Program-made: the position numbers and the translations under genes
The notes under the pieces: model-generated
Databases searched by the model: none
What the model saw: the letters and a program-made list of their open reading frames with translations, nothing else
What the model was told of the DNA's origin: nothing
Part shown: positions 13,456 to 25,062 of the stretch, piece after piece
Layout of the letters: each line of letters opens with the position of its first letter
Numbering within the stretch: position 1 is the stretch's first letter
Assembly: GCA_001465935.1 (NCBI GenBank)
Contig: LNKV01000005.1
Span: forward strand, 1,054,001-1,118,000
Reading direction: 5' to 3'
Source of the DNA: Clarireedia homoeocarpa
Lineage: Eukaryota > Ascomycota > Leotiomycetes > Helotiales > Rutstroemiaceae
DNA length: 64,000 nt

Positions 13456-14028
13456 CTTGGATGGATAGTTGGTGTCTACTTCTATGTCTACATGGCTCCA
13501 TTGCTAGCTTCGGACAGCGAGTGAGGATGGTGTCGACAAGGCTCGCCATAGGATGAGAGGTAATGCCAATGTTGGTACTTGCGAGAGATAGGAGGCAGTT
13601 GATACACACCCACTCCTTCTACTTCGTAATAGCTGCAATAGAAAAGGAAAGTGGGCTTCAATTATGGCACCTTCCAAGAACCTTTTTTCCTTTTGACTCC
13701 CCCCTCCTCTCGTGCAGATCCAATCTCATTTACCCAGTAGCCACAACATACAAAGTAACCCCAGTCCAGTTGGAAGAATATCTGGGCGGTGGAAGAAGTT
13801 GTGGATTCTGGAACATCCAATCTCTGTCCTCAGATGCGCACCCCACTGGTCCCTTCTTCGTCACTGGCAACCAGTTCGTTCGCGGCGCTGGACAGAAAAG
13901 CTTCAGAGCTACTTTGTACTTCATACTTTGTACACTTCTGCGCCGCATGCAAAAAGCAGGAGGAAGGGATATGCCCAGCAGATTCAATGTGACAAGTACA
14001 AGTATAAGTACTGTATAGGTAAGGGTTA

Positions 14029-14088
14029 CATAGGTACATAGGTAATAGGTACATAGGTAATAGGTACATAGGTAATAGGTACATCGGT
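14029..14088. repeat. 15-bp tandem repeat, about four units
   Basis: Copies of ATAGGTACATAGGTA; the last copy has one change (ATCGG). It is non-coding, about 0.9 kb upstream of the MOSC-domain gene. Confidence 0.85.
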
Positions 14089-14197
14089 ACAGTGGCACTA
14101 AGCGGTTCCTGAAGCACCCCGTGCACCCCTCAAGCAAACGGCACTAAACCTGCTGTGCATGTATTATGTCTGTTTTATCGGTTTTTATCGGTTTTTA

Positions 14198-14250
14198 TCA
14201 ATCATTTATCATTTATCTATCATTTATCTATCATTTATCTATCATTTATC
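14198..14250. repeat. 11-bp tandem repeat, about four units
   Basis: Copies of TATCATTTATC, AT-rich and non-coding. Confidence 0.85.
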
Positions 14251-14592
14251 AAAGCCGCCAACCGCCGTATTAACTCGCTTTCTAAATTCGGCAAGTTCAA
14301 ACCTCGTTACTTCTCCCCAGCTCTCGGACAAGACAAAACCAGGTTCGACAAAGCAGGACTGGTGACTGGACCCTGAATCTCCCTAGCAAGAAATATCAAC
14401 TTATGCGAATGTCAAGCAGCGAACTGCTGATTGATGCAATTTGGTCAGAACCTTGACACTAGTCGCTAGCTCTGCTAAACTTAGCAGCAAAGATCCATCC
14501 CCGCCGTACGGAAGCACGACAGCTGCTCAACACTCCATGGTCTCAGAGTAGACTTGGACTCTCTCTATCAATTCCCAAAAAGCAACAGCCGT

Positions 14593-14634
14593 TCCTCTTC
14601 TCCTCTCTTCTCCTCTCTTCTCCTCTCTTCTCCT
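14593..14634 (+). promoter_or_regulatory. CT-rich tract upstream of the MOSC gene
   Basis: A pure pyrimidine tract made of four copies of TCCTCTCTTC, ending about 330 bp before the MOSC-domain start codon. Pyrimidine tracts just upstream of transcription starts are common in filamentous-fungal promoters. The promoter role is inferred only from position and composition. Confidence 0.4.
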
Positions 14635-14962
14635 GAAATTTCCTAAAGATCCAACTTCTATTCCATCTTTTCGATAACAAGTCAATTCAATCCAGTACCT
14701 GTATTCTGCATCACAAGGATTCCCCGTTTCTACTTCTAGCTACTGCTTCTACTATTGATTGTCGCTGCTCCTCCATCCAATCTCGGAATACACTTCTGCT
14801 TCTTACACTCCTTTGAAACGCCTACTTTTTCCATGAAACTTTTCTCCTAAAATCCCAGATCTTACCTTGGTACCCGCAACGAAACGGAAGAATACGAATT
14901 GGCAGTCTATCGACGTCCAGATCGCACATATTGTGCTTCCATTTCACCCAATAGAGTTGACT

Positions 14963-16457
14963 ATGTCGTCACTCATTCAACCATACCTTGAGCTTGCCCA
15001 AGAGCATTTCGAAATCTACAAAAACCAATTGCTCGAGAAAATTCCAGTCGTGTCCACGACCACTTATGTCCTTACCATATTAGCCATATGTGTCCCTCCG
15101 ATCATTGTTTTAATATTTTACGAAATCGAAGAAGCACGATTCCGCGCCGAGCAGCCTAAAGGCTGCAGAAAACTCGGCCTGAAGATTGATAGCAATCTGA
15201 AAAACGAATTTGACAAGAAATTCTCCGAGGGACGCCCGCCGAGCACTGAAGAAACTTCTGCAGAATGGTGGCGCTTGAAGAGCATGTGGATCTACCCGGT
15301 CAAGAGCTGCAAGGGGGTTGAACTGAACAGAGGTACTGTGGTCGCCACTGGAATGGAATATGATCGTCAATTTACTTTTGCACAACTTACGAGCCCCTTC
15401 CCCGTCGCTGAGAACGACCCCAGCGACAAGAAATCTGCGCACAAATGGCAATTCATTACTCAACGACAATTCCCTCTTTTGGCGAACGTTAGAACTGAGA
15501 TGTGGGTTCCAGATCAGAGCGTAGACACCTATGCCGCACATGTCGAAGATGTTGAGAGTGGAGGTGTCATTATCCTTAGTTTTCCATACCAAGAAGCTGG
15601 TTGGAAAGGTACGGTTGCTCAATGGGGTGCTGCTCTGAAAGGAAAGGTCCCTGAAAAGCAATTCCGCATACCATTCAACCCAACTCCAGTACAAATTGAA
15701 AAAGCAGGTTACACTTACGAGAATATGACCATCTGGAAGGAGACTGTCAGTGCATTGAACTTGGAGATTGAGATCCCGGAGGAGCTTAGATATTACCTTG
15801 GAATTAGCAACAAATTGGGTCTGTTCAGAGTCGACAATTCCAAGTTGCGAGAAGTTCATAGAAATGCACCAACCAAGGAACAATTGGGCTATCAACCTGT
15901 TACTGGATTTCAGGATGCTGTAGGTTTTTCTGAACACAATCATGCTGGAAATTTTACTAATAAAAGCAGTATCCTTTACATCTCATCAACCTTGCGAGTG
16001 TTCGAGATATTGAGAGCAAGATTCCTCAAGTTCCAGGAGAACCATGTCTTCGTCTCTCTGCAGAGCGATTCCGTGCCAATCTAATCAGTAAGCCAACCCC
16101 CTCGCATCCACTCTTTATCAGCAAACTAGAAGCTAACCTAGATCTCTCCCAGTCACCGGTCCCGATGCGTACCTCGAAGACACCTGGCGCCGAATTAAGA
16201 TTGGCTGGTACGAATACGACGTATCATGCCGAACCGCTCGCTGCAAGATGCCCAACGTCGACCAAGCTACCGGCGAAAGACATCCCTCAGAACCAGACAG
16301 GACTATCCGAAGCTTCAGGGCGGTTGACGAAGGCGCGGGTCGGAATACGGGTTGTCTGGGTATGCAGTTGGTTCCTTGTGCTAAGGAGAGCGCTTTGAGA
16401 GTAGGAGACGAAATCACGGTGCTGGAGACGGGGAGCCATTGTTATATTCCGCAATGA
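14963..16457 (+). CDS. MOSC-domain protein, membrane-anchored, mARC-like
   Basis: A molybdenum-cofactor sulfurase C-terminal (MOSC) family protein. Exons are 14963-15919, 15970-16087 and 16153-16457, giving 459 residues. One hydrophobic segment lies at about residues 35-60, as in mARC proteins anchored in the outer mitochondrial membrane. A MOSC N-terminal beta-barrel follows from about residue 95 (WRLKSMWIYPVKSCKGVEL), then the MOSC domain in the last third. Cys389 sits in RCKMPNVDQATG, which matches the RC-x4-VD motif around the Mo-ligating cysteine of mARC. This suggests an N-hydroxylated-compound reductase, but the sequence alone does not fix the substrate. ATG 14963 (MSSLIQPY) is the first one placing the anchor near the N-terminus. 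The only nearby upstream gene, SMC2, is unrelated. Confidence 0.9.
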
Positions 16458-17525
16458 TAACGCATAGTGTTGGAAATATCTTGTATCGTGTTAGGGAGTA
16501 ATGGATGATTGGCGGGTCCGGATGGACGTAGAAAGGGAATGGGAAAGGGAAAGCAACGGAGTTGGTGGTATGGATAAGGGTGACCAAAAAAAATCCAACG
16601 CGTTTCTTTTTTATCCTCATCGTTTTTACATCATACTCATAGATGGTTTGAGCGTGGCATTGCATCTCCTGGTCGTTTTTCTTCATCTCCTTTTCGACTG
16701 TCGTTTTTGTGGTGGGCTGAATATTTTGTTTTGCCTGAGCTCGATGTACGTTCTTTCTCTTTATTTGTTGTTTAAACTAGGAGAAAGAGAATCTTTCGGA
16801 AGAAGCTCGATGGGTGAGGAAGAGAGATATGCGAATTCTTTCTCAAGTATGTACATACCGATGGGATTAGGGATCGTGGCGGTGGAGGAGGGGGTGATAT
16901 ACATAAATGGCTGGCTGAATGGGAAGGAAAGATGGAAAACATAGAAAGGTTGGATGAACAAATGAATGGATGGATGAAATAGTCAGGAGATTTAAGGGAC
17001 CTTTTGATTGCGAGAATAATAATACATGAAGAGGATACCTGCTCTTACCCCCCCCCCCCCCCCCCATACTCTGTTTTTCAAAGATTGAGACTTGTTATTT
17101 TGAACTAGCTGGCTTTTTCTGCGTGTTGGAGGTGCTTATGATGGTGGGGGAGGGGTAGGGAGGGGAGAGGCCGAGCGGGTCGGGAGAAGGTGGGAGGATG
17201 ATATCGTTCAGGACTTTGATAATATGTGTTTTTGGTATCTCGTCCTTTTGGGAAATCGCGTGCTACCTTAACTCACTCGACCCGCACCGCATGTAGAGGA
17301 AAGACACAATTTTGTAGAGTATGCAGAAACACTGCTTATGATGGTGTGTGATTATGACGGGGAAAAACACCAAAAAAAAACGGACGGGAAATCGAAACTT
17401 ATGAAAGACAATGATGAGCAAGTGAGAAATGGTCATGCATTATGTCATCAATCATGCTATTGGTATTTTCTTGTTCGCCTGCCCATATGCAATGGTTCAT
17501 CAAGACTTCTTTGTATCGGACCTGC
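16458..17525. other. Convergent intergenic region, MOSC gene to proteasome alpha-5
   Basis: The 3' flanks of two convergent genes. It contains an 18-bp C homopolymer at 17048-17065 and G-rich tracts at 17140-17190. An open frame of 147 codons at 16501-16944 begins right after the MOSC stop; it has no recognisable domain and low-complexity composition, and is not called. Confidence 0.5.
17048..17065. repeat. Poly-C homopolymer, 18 bp
   Basis: Eighteen consecutive C on the plus strand. It is prone to sequencing-length error. Confidence 0.9.
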
Positions 17526-18460
17526 TTAGTTTGCAGGTAAACGGTCTACAACGGCTGCCATCTCCTCATCTGTGTAGATTCTGAAACCCTTCTCCTCGGT
17601 AACACTGGCCAATTGCACATTCTTTGAATCCAGCTTCTCTTCCATAACTTGCTTCAATGTCTTTAACACCAAAGTCTCAGCCTCCTCGATGGTAAGTGAC
17701 TAAACCGGGCATTAGTGACCTGAGGTTCATGCTTGGTAGTAAAATATGCGTACCTTGTGGAATTCATTCTGTAATTCGGCTTGAGCTCCCTCCGATCCCG
17801 AACCAATCGCTTTGGCATCATATCTATAAAATGTTCCACTTGGCTCGGCGTGATACAATTGTGGTCCATCCTCATCATAGCCAGCAATCAGAAGAGCCAC
17901 ACCAAATGGTCTACTCATGATGCTTTCCTCTCCATCCGCACCCTCACCAAATCTTAACGCCAAGTCGCAGATGGCTTGTGTGCAACTCTCCACTCTCAAT
18001 GGCTCGTTGTAATGGAAGGCATGGTTTTGGGACTCGACTCGCGCGTGCTCTACCATCGATCGTGCATCGGCTTGTAATCCAGACATGGCACATCCAATAT
18101 GGCGATCGATTTCGACAATCTTCTCAACAGATGAGGTCTCGAGTAAAGTCGAGGTTACGCGCTTTTCGACACCAAGAACTACTCCTCCACCGGTTGCAAC
18201 GCCTATTGCTGTTGACCCAAGCTTGATTGCCTCTAGAGAATATTCGACTTGGAAGAGACGACCTTCTGGAGAGAAGGTGCTGATATTCAATTAGTATGGA
18301 GCTCTATCGTTTGCACGGCATAGCACCAGCTATCTAGGAATGAGCTTCAGGACATACTTGATACCACGATCTGGGAAATTGTTAGCTGGATGCTCAAAGA
18401 ACATGAGGGCGCCGGAGAAGTATGGACCAACTCACCATATTCGGATCTTGCAATAAACAT
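17526..18460 (-). CDS. pup2: 20S proteasome subunit alpha type 5
   Basis: The alpha-5 ring subunit of the 20S proteasome core, non-catalytic, acting in gating and assembly in cytosol and nucleus. Minus-strand exons are 18460-18436, 18370-18358 (only 13 nt), 18279-17754 and 17699-17526, giving 245 residues (about 241 is usual). The two 5' exons and the third together encode MFIARSEYDRGINTFSPEGR, ending in the alpha-type N-terminal signature that continues with LFQVEYSLEAIKLGSTAIG. Alpha-5 identity is supported by the RSEYDRGINTFSPEGR start and by the AKAIGSGSEGAQ segment. The C-terminal exon is helical and acidic/basic mixed. It is divergent from the GCP2 gene with 477 bp between start codons. 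A GGTGGCA-containing site on the minus strand near 18726-18732 vaguely resembles the proteasome promoter element PACE but is not a full match. Confidence 0.97.
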
Positions 18461-18937
18461 TTTGAGGTTGAGGAGCGGGGAATATGGTCAAGCTCTGTAA
18501 GACGTTATTTCAAAAGGCACAGTGAGCTGGTCGAATTTGTGTGGCTAGGAGAGAAGCGTTCGTGATGTTTATGGCACACAGTTCTCTCTGTACCAGGTCG
18601 TTAGCTATCAAATCGTCGGTAGCTTTAGGCAAGCACAGGCATGCGAAAGCTATCTGCGGTTAAGGCCCGTACCTGAACCTGAAACTTGAGGCTGGAAGGG
18701 TAAGCTAGTCCTAGATTAAGCTTAGTGCCACCTACACGTCCCCCTCATAGGCGATAAAGCTCCCCATATCAAAATCGCGTGAACTAGCCCGAATATAAAC
18801 ATTGATTGAGGAGAATGATTTCACAGAGCGATGGAGATATATGATATTCTGTCGCAAGTCAATAGTTTCTGGTGTCAATCCAAACTTCTTTGAAATCCTT
18901 CGTATTCATAGCCTTCTCGGACCAGATGTGACCAATT
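18461..18937. promoter_or_regulatory. Divergent promoter region, proteasome alpha-5 and GCP2
   Basis: A 477-bp spacer separating two divergent start codons, so it must hold both promoters and 5' leaders. No TATA box is evident. A partial PACE-like heptamer (GGTGGCA, minus strand) lies near 18726-18732. Role inferred from layout. Confidence 0.55.
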
Positions 18938-21791
18938 ATGTCCGCGCATGCTAGAGTTTCTTCTCAGTCCGAGAGGAGATCTGCCAACGAAAATGGTTCA
19001 AGAAGTCGGCCACCTTCAGTGGCACAATTTTCACGAGCAGAGCGAGCAGACGCGCGGCGGCATGGATCTCCTACTCCCACCGACACCGAATCCACACACC
19101 GGAGAACTACCTCGACCTCCCAACGGAACAATAGAGGGGTAGATGAGCGGAGGACTGAGCGGACCCAGATTACAACAAGAGAAACTGTGACGTCAAGGAT
19201 CAGAAGTCCTGACCGTCGTACCGAGCGCTCTAAACCCAGTGATACGGGTCGAGTTCGTCCTGATGATCCTCAACCAAAGGCTTCCAAGGCAGAGACTCAA
19301 CCGTGTAAGATATTCTGAACCTGCTACACAGTGGTCAACTCTCTGATATGAATTTTGACTAGTACCTTGGAATCCTCAAGCATCTCTAATACCCCATACG
19401 ACTGCGCCATTGGCCTGCCGAGTCTCCATTCCGCCGCTTGCTTTACAAGCTCCAGTCGCTCTTCAACCTACACCTCTTTACGATTTGTCCCTGGAAGTGC
19501 AAGAAGCAGCTATATTGGAGGATTTATTATTCATTTTTATGGGATACGAAGGACAATACATTCGTTTTGGGAAGAGCTATGATCCTCATCAGGAAAAGGA
19601 CCGTCTTGCTGGGCCCAGTTTCAAGATCTTGCCAGGTCTAGACCCCAGTCTACAAGATCTTACAACAACCATGCTCAAGATGGCTACTCACTATGGAGCA
19701 ACGGAGGCGTTTGTCGAAGTACAGAGCCGCGAAGAATTCGGAGCTGTTAATCATGCACTATGCGCTGCCATCAGAAAACTCCTGCAGGACTACCTTATTT
19801 TGATTGCTCAGTTGGAGACACAATTTCTTACTAACCCATCTTTTACGTTGCATGTCCTCAATCTCCATGTTCTCCCAACAAGCCATATGATGTTCCAGCT
19901 CTACTCGCTTGCGCATGAGATATTGAAGAGAAATTCTATGCTTGAGGAGGACGAAGAGGACGACGGTGGTATGGATGATTTCGAAAACATTCTCGAAAGT
20001 CTACGTGAAGGCGGAGATTTAGGTTTGGGCAATATTCCGGGCAAGAAAATCTGTAAAGGTGGCAGCGTTCTGGGCTTAATCACTAAGCGACTAGAGACAA
20101 TGTCCGGAGACCCAGCAGCTCGTTCTCTCTTGACTTCGCTACTTCGAGATGCTAGCCGTCCTTATATGGTAATGTTGAACGAGTGGCTGCATCATGGTAG
20201 TATCAAGGATCCCCACTCGGAATTTTTAGTGCGAGAGCAGAAGAGCATTAAGAGAGAAAGATTGGAAGAGGACTATACCGATGAATACTGGGAGCGTCGC
20301 TATACGATACGGGACACCGATGTTCCTCCCCAGCTAGAGGGCGTGAAGGACAAAGTTTTGTTAGCAGGAAAGTATCTAAATGTAGTAAGAGAGTGCGGGG
20401 GTGTCGATGTTAGCAAAGAGGTCAAAGATGTTCCGAGGTCATTTGACGACAACCGTTTTCTGGAAAATGTCAACAATGCTTACGCCCATGCGAATGAATC
20501 GCTCCTCAAATTATTACTTACATCTCACGCTCTTCCGGCTCGTTTGAGGTCACTGAAGCATTACTTTTTCTTGGACCGCTCGGATTTCTTCTCCTACTTC
20601 CTTGAACTTGGAAATTCTGAGTTGCGAAAGCCCCTCAAGGTCGTCAATACTAGTAAATTACAATCTTTACTCGATCTTGTCCTCCGCCAACCTGGAAGTG
20701 TTGCTGCACAGGATCCTTTCAAAGAAGATATCAAGGTGGAGATGAACGATATCAGCTTGACAAATATGCTGACAAGAGTCGTCAATATCTCTGGAATTGA
20801 ACAGGGCGAGTCTCTACAAACTCCTGCCCAACCAATTGCAGAAAACGACAAGGCTGCTGTTGGCTTCACCTCTCTGCAATTGGATTATTCGGTCCCTTTC
20901 CCTGTATCGCTTGTCATCAGTCGAAAAACGGTCTGGAGATACCAAGCACTCTTTCGATACCTTCTTTCCCTTCGTTACCTTGAGCAACAACTTGTCGCTT
21001 GTTGGCAAACACATAACAGAGCAGTCACGTGGTCACACAGAAGCTCCAATCGCAATCTCGAAATGTGGAAGCGAAGAGTATTTACATTGCGAGCTCGCAT
21101 GTTGGTATTTGTGCAACAGCTTCTTTACTTCTGCACATCTGAGGTCATTGAGCCTAATTGGCAGGGACTGATGGCAAGACTGAACGCAAAGGATGACGGA
21201 AAAAGTGGCAAGACTGCCGCTGTTAGGACAGTCGATGAACTCATGCAGGATCATGTTGACTTTCTTGATACGTGTATGAAAGAGTGTATGCTTACAAACA
21301 GCAGACTTTTAAGGGTACAGTGCCCCACATCTCAAAATTGATCAGCATAGGTACTAACCATTTCCCCATAGATCCACTCCAAGCTTATGTCAACATGCAC
21401 TATGTTTGCAACGTTCACTTCGTGGCTGTCTAGAGAACTCGAGAAGATCGATCAAGATCTGCTGGGCACGGAAAAGCCTAGTAGCATGAACGCGCAGCAG
21501 TGGAAAAGATACCAGCAAGAAAAAGCCGCTAGAAATGCGGAATCAAACAACGGGAATTCTGGTGCGGATGGACCATTCGACGAGGCACGACTCGAAAAGA
21601 TGTATGAAATCATTAGAAAGTATGAGTTCAACTTCAGCAAACATTTGCAGATTTTACTCGATGCTCTAAACCACTATGCTGCCACGGAAACAGTGGTACT
21701 GTTGGGATTGTGTGCACGACTCAGCACAGCCAATCAGGGAACAGAGTTCAATGGTTTGCGAACAGATGAAGATGGTGCGGCACAGCAATGA
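18938..21791 (+). CDS. spc97: Gamma-tubulin complex component 2 (Spc97/GCP2)
   Basis: A core subunit of the gamma-tubulin small complex, which nucleates microtubules at the spindle pole body. Exons are 18938-19304, 19363-21314 and 21372-21791, giving 912 residues. Residues 1 to about 122 are a basic Ser/Arg-rich disordered tail. The GRIP1 region opens with EAAILEDLLFIFMGYEG, followed by helical bundles, an acidic insertion EEDEEDDGG and the segment LLAGKYLNVVRECGG, typical of GCP2 rather than GCP3. The C-terminal GRIP2 region, which binds gamma-tubulin, includes the WRYQALFRYL and DHVDFLDTCMKECMLTNS motifs and continues across the last intron (phase 0). Exon 1 ends in phase 1 and joins at 19363. 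The C-terminal tail ends soon after the last helix (DEDGAAQQ). Confidence 0.94.
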
Positions 21792-22772
21792 TCGTGTTAC
21801 TCGGCTGGGGTGGTGCAGAGTGCGGAGGTCAGTTACGGTACGTTGTCATGATATCCAAGGGACAAGGGCATCTGGAGTGCCGGCGTTAGGAAATACTTTA
21901 GTCCTTCCATCAAGGAACTACTGAAATGGGTTCGAGTATGTCCTCATTAAATTTTCTACATAGACTTAGGTGTATCATGAGATTCTCTGTTCGAATTCAC
22001 GGTATGAGTCAAGCCAACAAGATCGACACTCATTTCCCAATAAATAAATCAACTATTCATGATAGTGAGCCATGAAGAAAATGATAGGTGATAAACATCC
22101 CCACGAAGTATGTCAAAGTATGTAAAGAAGTCGAGTTTTCGTTCCACCGCATCCATAACATGAAAGGGATTGGGTTGGAAGCATTGTTGCTGTGGTAAAA
22201 TTTGCTCTAGGATCGCCCTCCGCTCATCGGGCCCTCGGCTACCGAGCGAAATAGCTCTCATAATGCTACCTCCGAGCCTTTTTTGAACTTATTCTCCAGC
22301 GCCGCCCCATCCATGATTGCTTCATTCTACATTTTTATTTTATATCTAAGTTGGTAATACTAAATTCGAGGTACAAGATATTACGAAGTGCAATGCTCGT
22401 ACATGCTCCGCGAAGTTGTTGAACGTTGGGCGCGCAAGAGATATTTCGGCTAGTCCTCAATCTTTTCTTTCACCTTTTAAAGAAAAGCCAGTCTGAGGTG
22501 ATTAGGATACACTGTTGGACGAACAACAAAGGTAATTGAGATTCTATATTTGGAGAGTCTCCAGGCTACCCTGTCAGTTTGTCTGACGCCGCCTGATCTT
22601 ACCGTATCAACAAACTGCTGCGGGGTTGGTGTAGCAGGTCTGACAGTTTCCACCAAGTCAACGCCGCTCCGTTGTTGAGTCTAGACAGCTTTTCATGAAT
22701 CCGCTAACAGAACTTTCCTCCAGGTTGAATTTACTCCGCGATTACACATTTCGCAGACCCTAGATCGCCAGG
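21792..22772. other. Intergenic, GCP2 to MET13-type gene
   Basis: The GCP2 3' flank and MTHFR promoter. A 70-codon ATG-initiated frame on the minus strand (22049-22261) has no recognised similarity and no splice continuation, and is not called. Nothing else supported. Confidence 0.5.
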
Positions 22773-24722
22773 ATGCACGTCAAAGATATGCTGTCGGACG
22801 CCCAGCGGGCAGGCACACCGAGTTTTTCGTTCGAGTTCTTCCCTCCCAAAACCGCACAAGGTGTGCAAAACCTTTACGATCGAATGGATCGCATGCATGG
22901 ACTCGGACCCAGCTTCATTGATATTACCTGGGGTGCTGGCGGGCGTCTTGCTCAGTTGACGTGTGAGATGGTGGGTGTGGCTCAATCGCAGTATGGATTG
23001 GAAACATGCATGCATTTGACTTGCACAGACATGGGAAAGAAGAAGATCGACGAGGCTCTCAGAAATGCGTACAAAGCTGGGTGTACAAATATTCTTGCCC
23101 TTCGAGGTGATCCACCAAGAGAAAAAGAGAAGTGGGTGGCAACTGAGGAGGGATTTCAATATGCCAAGGATCTTGTCCGCTACATTCGTCAAACATATGG
23201 TAACCATTTCGATATTGGCGTTGCTGGGTACCCTGAGGGCTGCGATGATCAGGATGACGAAGAACTATTGCTCGATCATTTGAAGGAGAAGGTTGACGCC
23301 GGGGCCACGTTTATTGTTACACAAATGTTCTACGATGTCGACAACTTCATAGACTGGCTTGGCAAGGTCAAAGCTAGGGGTATAAAGGCCACTGTTATTC
23401 CTGGAATCATGCCCATCAACACGTATGCAAGCTTCCTTCGACGATGCAACCATATGGGATGCAGAATTCCACCTAAGTGGACAGCGGCTTTGGAAGAGGT
23501 GAAGAACGATGACGCTGCCGTACGAAATATTGGAAAGGATCTAGTAGTGGAGATGTGCCGACAGATTTTGAAGGCTGGTATCAATCACTTACATTTCTAT
23601 ACCATGAACTTGGCGCAGGCTACTCGCATGGTTCTTGAAGACCTTGGTTTGACACCTTCCTCTCAACGTCCTTTGAAGCAAGCGCTCCCTTGGAGACAGT
23701 CCCTCGGTCTTGGACGCAGGGAGGAAGACGTTCGTCCAATCTTCTGGAAAAACCGGAACAAGTCTTACGTGGCTCGTACGCAAGACTGGGATGAATTCCC
23801 TAACGGCAGATGGGGTGATTCAAGATCACCTGCTTTTGGGGAATTGGATGCGTATGGAATTGGTTTGAAGGGTACCAACGAGCAAAATCGTAAGCTCTGG
23901 GGTGAGCCAGCGTCAATTCGAGACATTGCAGAAATTTTCGTTAGATATCTTCAGAACGATCTGGAGAGCTTGCCGTGGAGTGAAGCACCGATCACGAGTG
24001 AGGCCAATGCTATCAAGGCTGATCTCATTGAGCTAAATCGTCGTGGGTTCCTAACCATCAACTCTCAGCCAGCAGTTGATGGCGCCAAATCCTCGGACCC
24101 AGTGTATGGTTGGGGTCCTACCAACGGATACGTCTACCAAAAAGCCTATCTGGAGCTGTTAGTCTCTCCAGATGTCATTGAGGAACTGATCAACCGCATT
24201 CAACGCGATCCTGACCTTACTTTCTACGCCGTCAACAAGGCCGGAGAGTTGAGAAGCAATGCTCAAAACGATGGACCGAATGCGGTTACTTGGGGAGTAT
24301 TCCCTGGCAAGGAAATTGTACAACCTACTATCGTAGAGACTATCAGTTTCTTAGCCTGGAAAGATGAAGCATTCCGCTTGGGAATGGATTGGGCCCATTG
24401 CCACTCTTCACTCAGCCCGAGCCGTCAGCTGATTGAGTCCGTGATGGGCTCGTGGTATCTGATTAACATTGGTACGTTGCTCTGATTTCCCTTCATCTGG
24501 ATATTTTTCATTCTAATCATGAGTCTAGTTGACAACGATTTCCACAAGTCTCACGGCCTGTTCCCCCTCTTTGATGGGCTTGCCGTAGAAAATGTCGATA
24601 AGCCATTCGAGTTCGCTGCTGAGGATGGCGAGGCAAACGTTACGGCAAATGGTACAGCAAATGGTACAGCAAATGGTGCTGAGGGTTCCGCTGTAGCGAA
24701 TGGAGTCGCTAACGGCCATTGA
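22773..24722 (+). CDS. met13: Methylenetetrahydrofolate reductase, Met13 type
   Basis: Reduces 5,10-methylene-THF to 5-methyl-THF with NAD(P)H and FAD, supplying the methyl group for methionine synthesis in the cytosol. Exons are 22773-24471 and 24529-24722, giving 630 residues. The catalytic TIM-barrel half (about 1-300) shows Glu21 in FEFFPPKT, DITWGAGG, MHLTCTDM, ILALRGDPP and VTQMFYDVDNF. The C-terminal eukaryotic regulatory half follows (EEDVRPIFWKNR, YVARTQDWDEFPNGRWGDS). QGVQNLYDRMDRM and the contiguous VDNDF after the last intron resemble yeast MET13 rather than MET12. The last about 30 residues form an extra tail of ANG/TANG repeats with no counterpart in yeast MET13. The start is the only ATG fitting the family N-terminus. 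Confidence 0.96.
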
Positions 24723-25062
24723 TTTCATAATCACGATTTCACGATTCAACATGAATGAGGATACTTCACATTGTTTTATAGCATTTAACATTGCATTTAG
24801 CGCTGGTGTTTCGGGCAAACTTCAACAAGTTTAGCGTTTAAAATAGATTTCAACGATCTGGTATGGTGTGGGAAAAAGTGAGGGCTGGTTTCAACGGCAT
24901 ACGCCTTTATATTGTAGTCTTCAACGGCCTTGCATAGATAGATATGGTTACGGTTATATCAATGGGCTGATACACACCCAGTCTGAATCAAAATTAAATA
25001 TTTTGTGGACGAATTAACTTCTACTCTTACACTGATAACCGATTTTCCTGATCTTGCTTCTA
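24723..25062. other. Short convergent intergenic region
   Basis: 340 bp between convergent genes, AT-rich 3' flanks. No feature seen. Confidence 0.6.

Larger units (their letters stand above)
11718..14962. other. 3.2-kb intergenic interval, SMC2 to MOSC gene
   Basis: No supported gene. It holds the SMC2 3' flank and, at the right end, the promoter and 5' leader of the MOSC-domain gene. It is rich in simple repeats: CTTC near 12171-12194, TTC near 12280-12297, GAT near 13416-13455, a 15-bp tandem at 14029-14088, an 11-bp tandem near 14198-14250 and a pyrimidine 10-bp tandem at 14593-14634. Short open frames on both strands have no codon or domain signal. Confidence 0.55.

Noticed and set aside
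14029..14250. CRISPR-like array
   Set aside because: Contiguous short tandem repeats without unique spacers in a eukaryotic sequence.
16501..16944. 147-codon ATG frame after the MOSC gene
   Set aside because: It starts within the likely 3' UTR, is low-complexity, and has no recognisable family.
18720..18740. PACE proteasome promoter element
   Set aside because: Only about seven of nine positions fit (GGTGGCA then CT instead of AA). Mentioned in the gene entry but not called as a site.
22049..22261. 70-codon ATG frame on the minus strand
   Set aside because: Too short, no similarity recognised, lies in the 3' flank of GCP2.
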